Source: Capitulum mitella (taxonomy: Eukaryota; Arthropoda; Thecostraca; Pollicipedomorpha; Pollicipedidae). Taken from it: 64,000 bases of DNA. A program made the translations under genes and the position numbers. Below, piece after piece: positions 47,701 to 59,000 of this stretch. Every line of letters starts with the position of its first letter. Positions within the stretch are counted from its first letter, which is position 1. The DNA lies in assembly GCA_030062745.1 (NCBI GenBank), contig CP099846.1, positions 6,445,432 to 6,509,431 on the forward strand, given 5' to 3'. The notes below the pieces were generated by a model, which did not search any database, was not told where the DNA came from, and saw nothing but the letters and a program-made list of their open reading frames with translations.

Positions 47701-50700
47701 CTGTGTGACTCACTCACTTGTCACCGGCTGTTCCACGGCATCTGGGCCAGCAGTCGTGATGTTGCGCCATCGTTTGCCAAACCCTGACGTCGCCATCGAG
47801 GAAAGTCGATGAGTGATATGCACGTTTCGTGCTGTCCCGGTACGTATGTTTTATGAGTGAATCTCTGGCATGTATTTGGGTAGGGCCTCCTTCCCGGCAC
47901 GGAATGAAGTCCGAACGGGCTCTGTGCGTTTGCGATTATGGGCAGGCTAGCGGTGACAGCGGCAAAACAAATCCTGTAGAGACGCAGTCGACTCTGTCAC
48001 CCTTAGCCTCGTGGGTGTCTCGACTGTACAAACTCGGTTTGTCTGTTCCAGGGACATTCCGATGTTTGTCCAAGTGCACAAACTGTCCATGCTCTACTAC
48101 CTCGGAGCATGTGTTGGCGATAGGGTTCTGATTGAATTTCACACCATACTGCTGAAGAGGGCGCCGCCAGATCTCTATTTCCTGTCCGGTGAGTGTGTGC
48201 GACTTTATGACGGAAGTGGTTGTGGAAACGACATCAGAACTAACCTGTTGTGGCAGGGACGTAGCTTTATATACCTTTGGTATAGGGCTTTCCATACCAA
48301 AGGAATTATTGGTATGGAATTACATATCATTATTTTGGCCCATTCATTTTTTTCTTGTTTTATAAAATAACGTTCTGTAAATACATAATCAGTGTCGCAT
48401 TTTATGACAAAGTTATACAAATTATATATAATATATAATATAATATAATATATATTATATAATATATAATAAAATAATTTTTGACAAAGTTATATTTCCA
48501 TATCGAAATTTGTCCCAATTCCACACCCATGTACTGTGGCAAATTCAGTACACGTCACGCACGGTTGTACGAATATCACTGGAAATGCAGACAGTCTGCC
48601 GAAAAATCAGGAATGACGAAACCTTCATCACGACGCACGTTAGAGACCAGCCCGCTGTAGGCCAGTGAGAGGCTGGCGCTGCTGCCGGCCCTGGGTTCGT
48701 CCGCGGTGGCGCCGCGGGCCGCCGCCTGCAGCCCGGCTGACTCGGCCGTGCCGCCCACAGGGCTGCTGGACCTGTTCAAGCAGAAGCTGTCGAGCCGGCC
48801 GGTGCCGCCGGTGTCCGTGTCGCTGCAGCTGCAGTTCTCGGCGGCCGAGTTCGGCCCGTGGACGTACCGGGGGGAGGCCGGCCGACCCGGCCGAGCTGGA
48901 GGCCGTCTTCCCCGAGCCGGAGAGCCTGCGCCGCCTGCCGCTGGACGCCGGCGCCGACCTCGAGCCGCTGGCGTGAGTCGCGACCTCGCCTGTCTCACGC
49001 GAGATGGAGGGTGACTCACGGGACACGGCGGGCTCTTTTCGCGAGACTCAGTAGGGTGTCGCTTGTGAGACAGCTGATGTCTCACCGGACTGATAACTAC
49101 GGAATGCACAAAAAGGGGGTGTAATGATAGACTCCAACGTTTTTTGCTACGCAGACATGACTGATGAATGGTAACATGTTCATTGCTCATGCGCACGGAC
49201 TTGGGAATCATGTATAATGTACTAAGCGTACAAAGTCGAATGTTCCTAATGTTGTGTATCAAGTTTTTCAGTGTGCTCGTTATCTGAAAGCGTTTGTTGC
49301 CACATTTTTGAACTTCTGTTTGTGTTCTTGTGACACGATGTTGTAGTAAGCAGTCATGACCGTTTTCTGTCGTCCTTTTCCTGACCTGAAACCGTCCTGC
49401 GCGCCGAGGACTGCCATGTCCCTAACCAGCCACCCCGCCTGCAGCGGGCTGGACCTGATGACGTCATGGCACCAGGTGGCCGAGACTCTGCTGGTGGAGG
49501 ACGCCTTCAGCCAGCTGAGCCCGCGAAACGCGCCGCGCTGGACGGTGCGCGCCCGGCCGACAGGTGTGTGGCGGCTGCCGGCCGGCAGGCGGTCCGGCCG
49601 CTGCTGTCTCCCCGCCGGCCGTCTGACGGGACTGGGCAGATGTTTTGCTGCCCGCCCGTCTGTCAGGACAGACGTCGCGCGGTTCGACTGTGTGGGTGCC
49701 CTGTTGCCCGGCTGTCCGGCTGCTCAGCTACCCGGTTATCCTGTCCCAGTGCCCGTCTGTCCACCGGTCCGTTTTTCTGTGTCTCTGGGTGTACTGCCGC
49801 TTGTCCTGACGACGCTAGGTTTGGGCCGGAAACGCGTACCTGTCCGTGAGCATTTTTCGGGCTTGTTTGTCTCGCCTGCGTGGTCCGGTGATGTTGGCCG
49901 CCTTGTGGCATGTTGGTGTAGGCCGGAGCGGCCGACCATTCACCTACGCCGGAACCCCAACCGGCCGGCATCCAGCCCGGCGCTGTAACCGTCCGCCGTG
50001 TATGCGCGTGTCTGGGTGGATCTCCGTGTCTGTCAGTCGTGACTGGACGAATGTCCGTGTCTGCCAGTAGTGTCCGGTCGGGTTTCTATGTCTGCCGATC
50101 GTGTCTGACTCGACCCGTGTCTGCCGGCAGCCCGCGCCGTCGGTCTGCTCGGCCTTTGCCTGCGGCGATGTCTGGCTGCTCTGCCACCGTATGGACACCT
50201 TCGAGAGCCTGGTGGGACGGCGCATCAGGGACGCGCCGCCTGTCGGTGAGCTTCCGGAGCCACACGCGCGCCGCGAGCCTGTGCCGGCACGGGGCTCGAA
50301 ACGTTACCGTGCTGTGGACGTGTGCCGTCCGGGCGCTCAGCTGAGAAGATCGTCTCTTTGTGTCAGGGGTTATAAGAGGAATCGTGATGATAAGGAGGCG
50401 AGGTTATTCGTAACAAGGCTGAACAGGCAAGAGGGTGTGTCAGCTGTAGTCAAACGATGCTGTTGTTTTTCCTTCGTGAGAACGTCAAGACATAGTAGCA
50501 TACGACACTGCTGGGTCGTGGGTGCTGGCTGTTGACGCAGAGGAGGTTTTCCGATTAGGTAGGCATCAGATGTAAACTGTGCTGAGACTCAGGGTTGCAG
50601 AGGGCCTTGTGCGGCCCAGTTTGTCCTGACCGGAAATACCCCGCCGCACTTGCCACTGTTACGGAGATGTGCCGAGTCTCGGCGCAGATCTGTTGCATAT

Positions 50701-52748
50701 GTTATGGTTTATGCTCCACCTGACAAATTTCTTGCCTGTACTTGCCCTGTGTTATGATCCCAGGTCAGGTGCCGGACGTGGTGGTTGTATGTGCCTGCCT
50801 GTGTTGTGATCCCAGGTCAGGTGCCGGACGTGGTGGCTGTATGTGCCTGCCCTGTGTGGTGACCCCAGGCCAGGTGCCGGATATGGTGGCTGTATGTGCC
50901 TGCCCTGTGTTATGATCCCAGTTCAGGCGCCGCACGTGGCGGCTGTATGAACCTTCCCATGTGCTGTGACCTCAGGTCAGGCGCCGGACGTGGCGGCGGC
51001 GCTCTCCCGTCTGACGGACCGCGGCAGGCCGTCGCCGGCGTCCAGTGCTGCTCCTTCGGCCGCCGCCGCCCGGCCAGCTGACCTGACGGACGAGTACGTG
51101 GACCGGCTGTGTCGCGACCTCTTCAGCGACCAGGTGAGCCGCCCGGCGGCCGACTACTGGGGAGGCAGGGAGGCGCTGAGCCCCCACGGAGCCCGGTAAA
51201 GGAGGCGCTGAGCGCCACAGAGCCCGGTAAAGGAGGCGCTGAGCGCCACAGAGCCCGGTAAAGGAGGCACTGAGCTGAGCTCCCTCCCGGAGCCCGATAA
51301 AGGAGGCGCTGAGCCCCGCGGAAGCCCGGTAAAAGAGGCACTGAGCTCCGCATAGCCCGGTAAAGGAGACGTCGAGCCCCCCGCTGAGCCGGTTAAAGGA
51401 GGCGCTTTTGCTCCGTATTCTGCCTTAGCGGCGCAGTTGCCGGTATTTTCACTGCGTCATCGTGTGCCTTGTTTTCCATCGTGCTGCATGGATGACGCTG
51501 GGACCGTTTTCTGTTCAGTTACGCCAAATCAACCCCGAAATCGTTTATTTGCGTACAGCGGATGTCCTGATGTTTGTTGCGTCCTGCACCTGATTGGACT
51601 GTAATGCCCACAAACAACAGTATGCCACCTTCGTATTGTCCAGCTGCCTCGCTTACACACTGATGTGACTGATGTAACGGATCTCTGACAGTGCCGTGCG
51701 CTGGTGACCTTGTCCTCTGTTCTCCAGTGCGTTGTGAGGGATCCCTGACAGCTCTGAGCGCCGGTGACCCTGTTCTCTGTTCTCCAGTACGGTGTGAGGG
51801 GTCTCTGACAGCTCTGAGCGCCGGTGACCCTGTTCTCTGTTCTCCAGTGCGGTGTGAGGGATCTCTGACAGTATCGTGCGCTGGTGACCCTGTCCCCTGT
51901 TTTGCAGGAGACGGCTGCACCGCCGCCGGCCGTGCCAGCCGCTCTGCCCCGCTCCGTGAAGGTAACCTCGCCCGCTCGTCCCCGGCTGAGCGTTTCCCGG
52001 CGTCTGGCCCCGGCCTCTGCCGGGGACGGTGATCTGCGCTCGAGCGGCGGCCACCGTATCTATCGCCGGTATCTAGTCGCACGTGTCTCACAGCTGGACC
52101 CAGTTGCTGCCGTGGTTGTCTCGGTCGCCGCGTGCCGTTACCATCACCACATCGCAGGGCCGGACTGCCGCTCCCCTCTGTGGGTCGAAGGTGCCACCGG
52201 CTCGTTGCCGGCGGTAACGCGCAGGTCGGCGCGAGAGACGCTGTTGTAACCGGCGCCGCTGCCGGTGGAAAGTCCTGTCACGTTTGACCGGACGGTGCTT
52301 GTCAGCAGTCTGTACTGGGAGGGTGACGCAAAGATTGGGTTTTTTGTTCCCCCGGGCTTGGAATTGGTCCAGCCGTTGTTGCAGGGCATCGGAAATGTTT
52401 GCCAATAATGAACAAGTGGCGATTGAGTTGCACTTTTGTGTATGTCGTTTTGCAAACTGTGCACTCTTTGTGAGCAAGATTTAAAGACAGCTGCTTAAGG
52501 CGTTGACGGTCAGCGGGTTTCCCTGCGTCTAATTGTAATCTCTTGTACTACCCTCACTGTCTGTTTTGTGTGTTCCAGAACCATATAGCTGACGTGAAGT
52601 CGTCCCGACCCGGTGACCTGCTATGGCGGCTGGGTCAGGTCATGTGTCTGCTGGCCAGGTCAAGGTCGGCCTCACTGGCGTGCCGCGTCTGGGAACGGTT
52701 CATTCAAGAGCTGAGGAAACACTGGGAAACCGTCCAGCCAGTACCGGG
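44745..52748 (+). CDS. RAB3GAP1: Rab3 GTPase-activating protein catalytic subunit, first ten coding exons (3' end outside window)
   Basis: Ten plus-strand exons are listed separately. Joined, they give about 469 residues matching the N-terminal half of the family (human about 981 aa): EVFEITDFTSASDWERFIG, IPMFVQVHKLSMLYYLGA, SGLLDLFKQKL, PPVSVSLQLQFS, NAPRWTVRARP, PDVAAALSRLTD and WERFIQELRKHWETVQPVPG. In animals the protein pairs with RAB3GAP2, stimulates GTP hydrolysis by Rab3 in exocytosis and also promotes Rab18 nucleotide exchange at the ER. The catalytic arginine lies in the C-terminal half and is not seen here. Exon 5 needs a one-base correction in a G run. The donor of exon 6 had to be set 2 nt downstream of the best-looking site to keep phase. 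After exon 10, no further family exon was found up to 64000. Confidence 0.88.
45834..46005 (+). CDS. RAB3GAP1: RAB3GAP1 exon 2
   Basis: The acceptor is gtgccgctcag and the donor CGCCG|gtacgt. It reads EGDAEVFEITDFTSASDWER, the family's most recognisable N-terminal motif. Exit phase 1. Confidence 0.92.
46709..46964 (+). CDS. RAB3GAP1: RAB3GAP1 exon 3
   Basis: The acceptor is gtcgccggcag and the donor GGATG|gtaggt. It includes CVFTVAYVELPGRAERQSDD and ESKARIMLSSLHVALRDAG, aligning with the family's SKCNLLLSSVSIALGNTG segment. Exit phase 2. Confidence 0.88.
48052..48188 (+). CDS. RAB3GAP1: RAB3GAP1 exon 4
   Basis: The acceptor is tttgtctgttccag and the donor GTCCG|gtgagt. It reads DIPMFVQVHKLSMLYYLGAC and LLKRAPPDLYFLSG. 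Third codon positions are clearly less GC-rich than in all neighbouring exons. Confidence 0.9.
48421..48480. repeat. AT-rich palindromic tract in intron 4
   Basis: Interleaved atataatatata words forming near-perfect self-complementary runs. Confidence 0.7.
48761..48972 (+). CDS. RAB3GAP1: RAB3GAP1 exon 5, with apparent +1 frameshift
   Basis: The acceptor is gtgccgcccacag and the donor CTGGC|gtgagt. The first part reads GLLDLFKQKLSSRPVPPVSV to GPWTYR, then frame is lost at a run of six G (48869-48874). The next frame over continues PADPAELEAVFPEPESLRRL to LEPL. The exit phase needed by exon 6 is met only after dropping one base, which independently supports a single-base insertion. Confidence 0.82.
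49445..49565 (+). CDS. RAB3GAP1: RAB3GAP1 exon 6
   Basis: The acceptor is ccccgcctgcag. It reads GLDLMTSWHQVAETLLVEDA and NAPRWTVRARPTG. The best donor by eye (ACAG|gtgtgt at 49564) leaves the wrong phase for exon 7; using gtgtgg at 49566 restores it. Confidence 0.82.
50131..50245 (+). CDS. RAB3GAP1: RAB3GAP1 exon 7
   Basis: The acceptor is gtctgccggcag and the donor TGTCG|gtgagc. It reads PAPSVCSAFACGDVWLLCHR then MDTFESLVGRRIRDAPPV, aligning with the family's CRRKESTDEILGR stretch. This frame was chosen because it joins exon 8 in phase. Confidence 0.75.
50761..50998 (+). repeat. Five tandem units of about 53 bp, the last forming the exon 8 acceptor
   Basis: CAG of the unit start (ccCAGgtcaggtgccggacg) lies at 50761, 50813, 50866, 50919 and 50973, spacing 52 to 54. 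The fifth copy is the real splice acceptor and the first codons of exon 8. Confidence 0.9.
50976..51133 (+). CDS. RAB3GAP1: RAB3GAP1 exon 8
   Basis: Reads GQAPDVAAALSRLTDRGRPS, an Ala/Ser/Pro-rich linker, then DLTDEYVDRLCRDLFSDQ before gtgagc. It matches the family's ADITHALSKLTE and LLFLFPD segments. Confidence 0.85.
51169..51415 (+). repeat. Minisatellite, unit about 36 bp (GAGCCCGGTAAAGGAGGCGC)
   Basis: About seven units of gagcccggtaaaggaggcgc then tgagcgccaca, starting 36 bases after the exon 8 donor. Confidence 0.85.
51668..51927 (+). repeat. Four tandem 60-bp units, the last forming the exon 9 acceptor
   Basis: The acceptor-like string ctgttctctgttctccag ends at 51727, 51787 and 51847, exactly 60 apart, and the fourth copy cccctgttttgcag ends at 51907 as the real exon 9 acceptor. 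Each unit also carries gagcgccggtgaccctgtt. Confidence 0.92.
51908..51961 (+). CDS. RAB3GAP1: RAB3GAP1 exon 9
   Basis: 54 nt, 18 codons (ETAAPPPAVPAALPRSVK), phase 0 on both sides, donor GAAG|gtaacc. Low complexity; supported mainly by phase, splice signals and position. Confidence 0.65.
52579..52748 (+). CDS. RAB3GAP1: RAB3GAP1 exon 10
   Basis: The acceptor is gtgtgttccag and the donor CCGGG|gtcagt. It reads DLLWRLGQVMCLLARSRSAS and CRVWERFIQELRKHWETVQP, matching the family's YKLALCLCMINFYHG and WQEFVLEMRFRWE region. Exit phase 2. Confidence 0.9.
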
Positions 52749-52755
52749 GTCAGTC

Positions 52756-52889
<134 letters not shown>

Positions 52890-53021
52890 TCATTTTCCTG
52901 TCTCGTCCTCATTCTTCATCTTCCCTGTCCTTGTACCCCGGCTCTTCTCTCAGAGGTGCATACCCATGCAGTGCCTTCATGTACCGACTTCACTGCCATT
53001 CGGACTCGGCCGGTGACCCCT

Positions 53022-56000
53022 CGCTACAGGTCATACTGCAGCCGCTGCCCGGATCTCTTGATTATCTTCCTGCTGCTGAGTCTTCATCATGACTGAGACA
53101 GCGGCTCGCGACACTTCAAAGCCCCAGTGGCCTTTTAGCCGCACCATTTTTTTCACGACCGTGACTGCTTACTTTGTCTTGGATTTTGCCGCTCGGAAAG
53201 GGAAGAAGTCTCGCATGGAGTGCGTGCCGAGAACAACGTTTTGGTTAGACGTTTGAAGGACGAAGGGGGGTGTAATTGCGGCAAGCACGTGTTAGATTCA
53301 CTACGTGATTGGTTACTCGCCGAAGCCTCCCATCACCGTCACTGCCATTAATGCCACCTTTTGTGTGCTTATTAGGGGCCGAATAGCTGGCTCACGGGGT
53401 TGATTTTGCACACTCATTGTAGCCGGCTAATGGGCTGAGTTTTTGTCGGTGACGGCGGGCGACAAGAACCGGCCGTGGGCGCCGTGCGCCCCGGTACGGC
53501 GGTCTGACCGGGAAGGTCACGGCCGGGCCCTGCCGCCTGGGAGGCGGGGGAGGAGGGAAGCGCGGCGCCCTCCCACCACGGCTGCCCCAGGATCGACGGG
53601 CCAGCCCTGCACGCGCTCAGGTTCCCAGGCGGCGGCCCGACTGCTCGAGCTGCGAGGAATGCTGCTGACATTCCAGGAAAGCAGAATTCTGTCGGCTCGA
53701 AATATTTCACACGGTGCGCACTGACATGCGTATGATTACAAAGCGCGCCTCTGAAGGACTGTTTGGCCTTGCTCGGCTGGAGGAAAGCTGGTTTCGGCTC
53801 TGACAGGTAATTATTGGAGCTGTGTTAGCAGCTCGGATTTCCTTACCTCGTGCGGCGCATTGCCTCGTGACGGGGCTGGTGGCTCAGAAAACTCCACAGG
53901 CTGTAAGTGTAGCGCGAGGCTTCATTGGAATGCGCAGCTGGCTTGCATACTCGGAAAGTCGTCCAGCGTGTCCCTGAATTAGGACCTGCCCGCACACGGT
54001 AGTATATCAGGCTAATCGAAATGCTCTCGATTGAGCTGAAGAACAAACACCGACCCGTACGTGGCGGCGTTTCCTAACAGAACGCATCGCAATAACAGTT
54101 TCCGTGGAGACCTGACCTCTCATCGCAGCAAGAGTCCGCCAGTTCAGCTCTCACGCTCAGCGGGGTGCAGTAAACCCATCTCACGCTCGACGGTGCGCTG
54201 CCTCTCGTGTATTCGTCATGGAGAAGTGGCGGTGGCCGTCGGCGGCCTGGCCCATCGCAGCGAATGAGCGTCAACAGCGAGCGGCCCGGCCCGGCCCGTC
54301 TCCAGTTCTGCGCTGACCCGCTCCTCCCCCGGCGGGGACTTGCCTCTGGCGCGGTCAGGAGGGGCAACGTCCTCGGCGTTGCGCCTGCACGGGTAACGGT
54401 CCGGCGATAATCGTATGCGCGCGCCCGGCGGCCGATGGCCGTGAATTCCTGCCGCCCGCCGTCACGGAGCCGGCGACGCCAGATGTGACCGCTGCCGGAG
54501 GCTGTACCGGCCGTCACGGCTGACCGGACACGGCCTGGGCTCTGTCGGAGGCTGTACCGGCGGTCGGCGGTGACCATACGCGGCGTGGTCCCGGACCGCC
54601 CGCCGTCTGAGAGAAGCCGGACGCTGTGAGCGGGTCGCGCCGTTGACCCTCGCAGGCCCGCCGGAAGGTTCAATGGCTGCTGGGGAACGGCGCAGGAGCC
54701 CAGAGGCCGTGGACGGTGTCCTGAGCGGCGGGCTTTGTCTGAAGCCGGAGACTGCCAGGTGACCCCGCAGGACGCAGCTGCAGGTCGGCCCGGGACCAGA
54801 GGCCGTCATGTCCTCAGCGGCGGTGGTCGGTCCGGGCCCAGGGACCACGGTGTCAGAATCGGGTCGCCGTTGTGGTCGGTCCGGGACCAGAGCCCGTGGT
54901 GTCCTCAGGACCGGGCGGGCGCGGTGGTCAGACTGCGTGGCCGGACCGTTGCCACGGCCCGCGGCGCGTCATAAAACCGCCGCTGTCCGGCCCCGAGACG
55001 CACCACCGCACGCGCAGCAGCCATCTCCGACGGCAGCCGCCGGTGAACTGCCTGTCATTATGCGCCGAGCGCCGACGTGTCGGACACGGGGAACTGCTCG
55101 AGCGTTGACAAACATCGTTGAGTTTTGATGGCTGAGCGCGACGCCAAGGGCCAGCGCCTGAGCGATTGTCTCTCCAACTCTTCTTCTTGCGACGGAGTCT
55201 CTATTGCGTAGTCACGCGGGCCAGGAACTGCCCAATTTGTTCCGCCGCTGACTTCGTAGCGGGCCGAATCCTACGAGTCACGCTCATTAACCTCCGAGCG
55301 GCCGCGCGGCTCGGGCCGGCTCAATGTGCTCAACTGGACGTGACAAGTCCCCCTGGCCGCGCGTGAAAAGCGGCCGGCGGGGGGTCTGCGCCGGAGAGAG
55401 CGCGCCTGGCGCGGCCGGCGGGACCCGCAAGACTCGGGCCTGACTCATCCTCCCGCGGGACCGTGCTCCGGGCTCCGACGCGCTGGAGCGCGGACCGGCA
55501 GAGCGACGCTTCTTCCGTCCCGAGATTCCCGAGTGGAGCGCGCCGCCGCCGCCGCCGCCGCCGCCGCCAGTGCTGCCCGCGGCCGACGCGTCCACAGCCC
55601 ATCTGGCGCGGCGGCGGCCGCCGCTGGTCCTTGACCTCTGCCGGCGGTCGGCGGTGGCGGCCGGCCGTCAGGGTTGAACGGTTCTGCCTGCATGAATGTC
55701 AACAGCAGCGGCCTGCAGGGGTCAGCAGCCGGCAGATGCCCGCCGGCGGCGCTTGATCGGGGCGGTGGCGGCGGCGGCGGCGGACGCGGACGGGGTTCAG
55801 TAACCTGGGACCGTGGCGGGCCTTGGCGACAGGGGTGGGCCCATATCTCACGCCAGGACAGCCAGGATCCACAGCTGCGGGAGGGGTGACCGGGCGCCAT
55901 TGCTGGGTAACCAAGAGATCATAGTGAGCTGGGCTGAGTGGGGCCATGGGGTCGAAAGATTAATATTGCCGATCGGCTCCACTTCCGGGTCATCTCGGAT

Positions 56001-59000
56001 GCGGACGTTAAAGACTTACTGCTGTCAGTGATTATTACCAGGGCTGCGTGTGACGTCGTAAAGCTGGACGAAACACAATAGGCCCGACGCTAAGTAACTG
56101 TTGGCAGTAAACTCTCAGACCCCGTACCCCGTGTCTCCCCTTCGTTGTCGACTGCTGGCGCTCTTTAAGACTGGCACCGTTGGATTACTCGACCGGGATT
56201 GGTAGCAGCCAGGCTGGCCCATGTATGCGCTCATTGAGAAGATAAACTTTGTTGATAAGCTTTTTCCCGAGACATGCACGGTGTCGCCAAGGCTGATTAC
56301 CTTATTGTGTGCAGGCAGTAGATCACGACAGGGTTTTTCTGAAGACTGGTCCAACCATGTAGGTCCGGTTGAACTCTGATGACTTAACTTCATTTCATTG
56401 TCGCTGGTGAAAGACGACACATATAATGCTGATATTTGTGTTATGAATAGTGTATCGTACTGAAGAGTTACGTAGGTAATGTGTTCTGTATGATGATTAT
56501 AGCATGAGCTGGAGTGAAATGAATAAGCAGTCATAACAAAGAATAATATAGCTCTCTGGAAAGTGTCAGGTGACTTGGGGGGGGACGGAATGGATGGGAG
56601 AGGACCATTCCCGTTTTTTGGGGGATATTTGGCATTAACAATAGACCAGTCCGGTGCTAAATGACTCATTTCCTATGCAAGCTGGAACGCCATTAATAAA
56701 ACATGGAACCGCAAATCCGGCACTTTGTGACTCATCTCAGAAGCTTTGTCCACTTCTGGTTGTGCAACTAAAGCATTTACAAAACACAAGCAGTGAAGCG
56801 ATACGAGCGAGGTGCGCCCCCTGCAAGCGTAAACGAATTGTAGGTCTGCTCGAGGTACTTGACGTCACCAGCTTACGACTGCGCGTGTCACATTAGCCAG
56901 CTGTCTGACCCGTGCCGGAGCTGGCCGGCTCGGTTCAAGGGTCAGGGCTCTGGGCATGGTGTAGGACCGGCACCGTCCGTGAGTCACGGCCATTTGTCAT
57001 CGTGATTCACAATTACGCTCGGCGTCCTGCTAAAGATCGCGATCGACTTTCCGCGACAGGCTTTGCGCAGGCCGTGAGTAATTGGACAACAGCAGGCATG
57101 AATATAGAGGTGAGTGAATCTGAGCCGATTCACAAAAACATGGTCCGTGGCACATGCCAGATATAGCTGATAACTAAAACCAGTGCTGACGGGGTAGATC
57201 GCTCCCAGCCTGAAGCAGCGTTGTCAAAGTATCGGCGGATTTTGCTCACGAATCACGCTCAGACGTGGCACCAGCTCGGCGCGGTCATTTCGGCTCCTCC
57301 CTGTTCTGTGGGACGCGCCGGATCGACGGTCCAAAGGAGACCGCCGCGGCGGATGGCGCCGTAGCGCCGCGATTTCGTGAGAGATGGGCACCTATCACGG
57401 TACCGTTGCTTTCCCATGGCCAGGCCGGCCCGCCGGAGGCGTGTCGTAATGCGATATATCTGTCGTGCGGAGAACGAGTGTGGGGCGATCATCTGCTCGT
57501 CCGTCGTGGCCGTGCGTGGTGGTGTCGCCCAATTAAAGTAGTTCCGAACAGGACGGGAGCCGCGACGGTGACGGCGATTCGGTCCACCGCCCCGCTCAGC
57601 AGAATTTCCCCGCAGGCGTGGTCGTGCCGTGGGGGACGGAGTCGGCGGCTGGGACATTGGTCCGCTGTTCCGCCGTGCTCAGGAGCGGCAGTTCCTCCCG
57701 GGCTCGCTGCTTCCGGTCCCGGACCGTGCGGCGCCCGTGACCGAGCCTCAGTGGGACGGCAGCATACCGTCGCCCCATTATCCGGACGTGGCGGCTCTGG
57801 CTTCGTCGCGTCTCGCCCCGCGCGAGGGCTGGATATAGCGCTCCCGGGGCTGTCGGCGGTCGGGCTGCCCCGGCCGGCGCCGCTGCCGGCGCGGAAGCCG
57901 CCCCCGGCGCCGCCGGAGGTATGAGGAAGTGACCGGACCGCCGCCGTGACGGTTTCCCGGCGCCTGATTGTGGGTAAATGCAGCCACCGTTGAAGGACAG
58001 CGCCCGAAGACGCCGCCGATGGGCGCCGCGCGGCCGCCGGCGTTCCTGCTCGCTTGGCCGTGAATAAGTGCTCACTTGGCCGCTGACGACGTGTAAAGCG
58101 TCGGCGTGACGTGGTGGAGTGAACGGGCCAATCACGAGTAATGTGCTGGCGACGGCACAGTTCACGTGGAAAGCCGCGCACTGGGAGGCGACGCGACGCA
58201 GCTGTGCCAGCGAAGCACGTTTATGAAACTGAAGTTTGTTGCCCACCGGGAGATAATGTTCTGGTGGAGGAGCGTTGTTGGTGTTGGAGGGCACGGTTTT
58301 CAACGATTTTGTCTTTGTCTTCGTGAGCCGTCATCGCACCCTGCTGTGGCATCTGTCGCATTAGGACCATTTCTTCAGTCGGCGCAGGATGTATAAAGTC
58401 AGCAGTCCTCATTGTGCTGATTTAAAGCGACGACCTTCTGAAGCGCTGTTCCTCTAGTTTTCATTCTTGCCGCTCGATGCTTTACGGTACCGTGGAATGG
58501 CTGACAATGCGATAGCTTGGTGCGGGAGTGAATGTTGTTTCTGGAACAGCAATAGGATTCAGCATCTAGGCTTTCATTATGACGACAGAAGAACACGGAC
58601 ACACTACCGACGTAGTTGCTGTTTTCGTCACCTGCTTGCTTCATTATTTCCCGACATCTGAACAGGCTGCATGACAAAATGGAAGACAACTGCCTGGCCC
58701 CACCTACCCCGTGACATGAGAATTCTGCCAGAAGCGACGAATCAGATAAAGATGTTTTTTTATGAGTTCGCGGCCATTGACTGGACAGTGGCCATTGGCA
58801 GCGGTGGTCCGAAGCTGCCCACCGTTGACCAGAGGGTGGTCGGTTGGCGTTACCGCCGCCTTGTTGCGATTGGCGGCGCTTACCGTGGCCGCTGCGCGCC
58901 TCTGGCGGTGCGGTGCCGTGGTGGCTGCTCGGCCTGCCGCCCGTCACGGTCGGCTGGTCCGGCTCCATCTCGGCCGCGCAGGGCGCGGAATCGGCCCGCG

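Noticed and set aside
53022..53100. Possible RAB3GAP1 exon 11 after the acceptor at ctcgctacag
   Set aside because: The in-phase translation meets a stop after about 22 residues and does not resemble the family's next segment.
57265..58303. Overlapping frames of over 200 codons on both strands
   Set aside because: Low-complexity Ala/Pro/Arg/Gly in all frames; none shows a family pattern, and several frames being open at once points to base composition.
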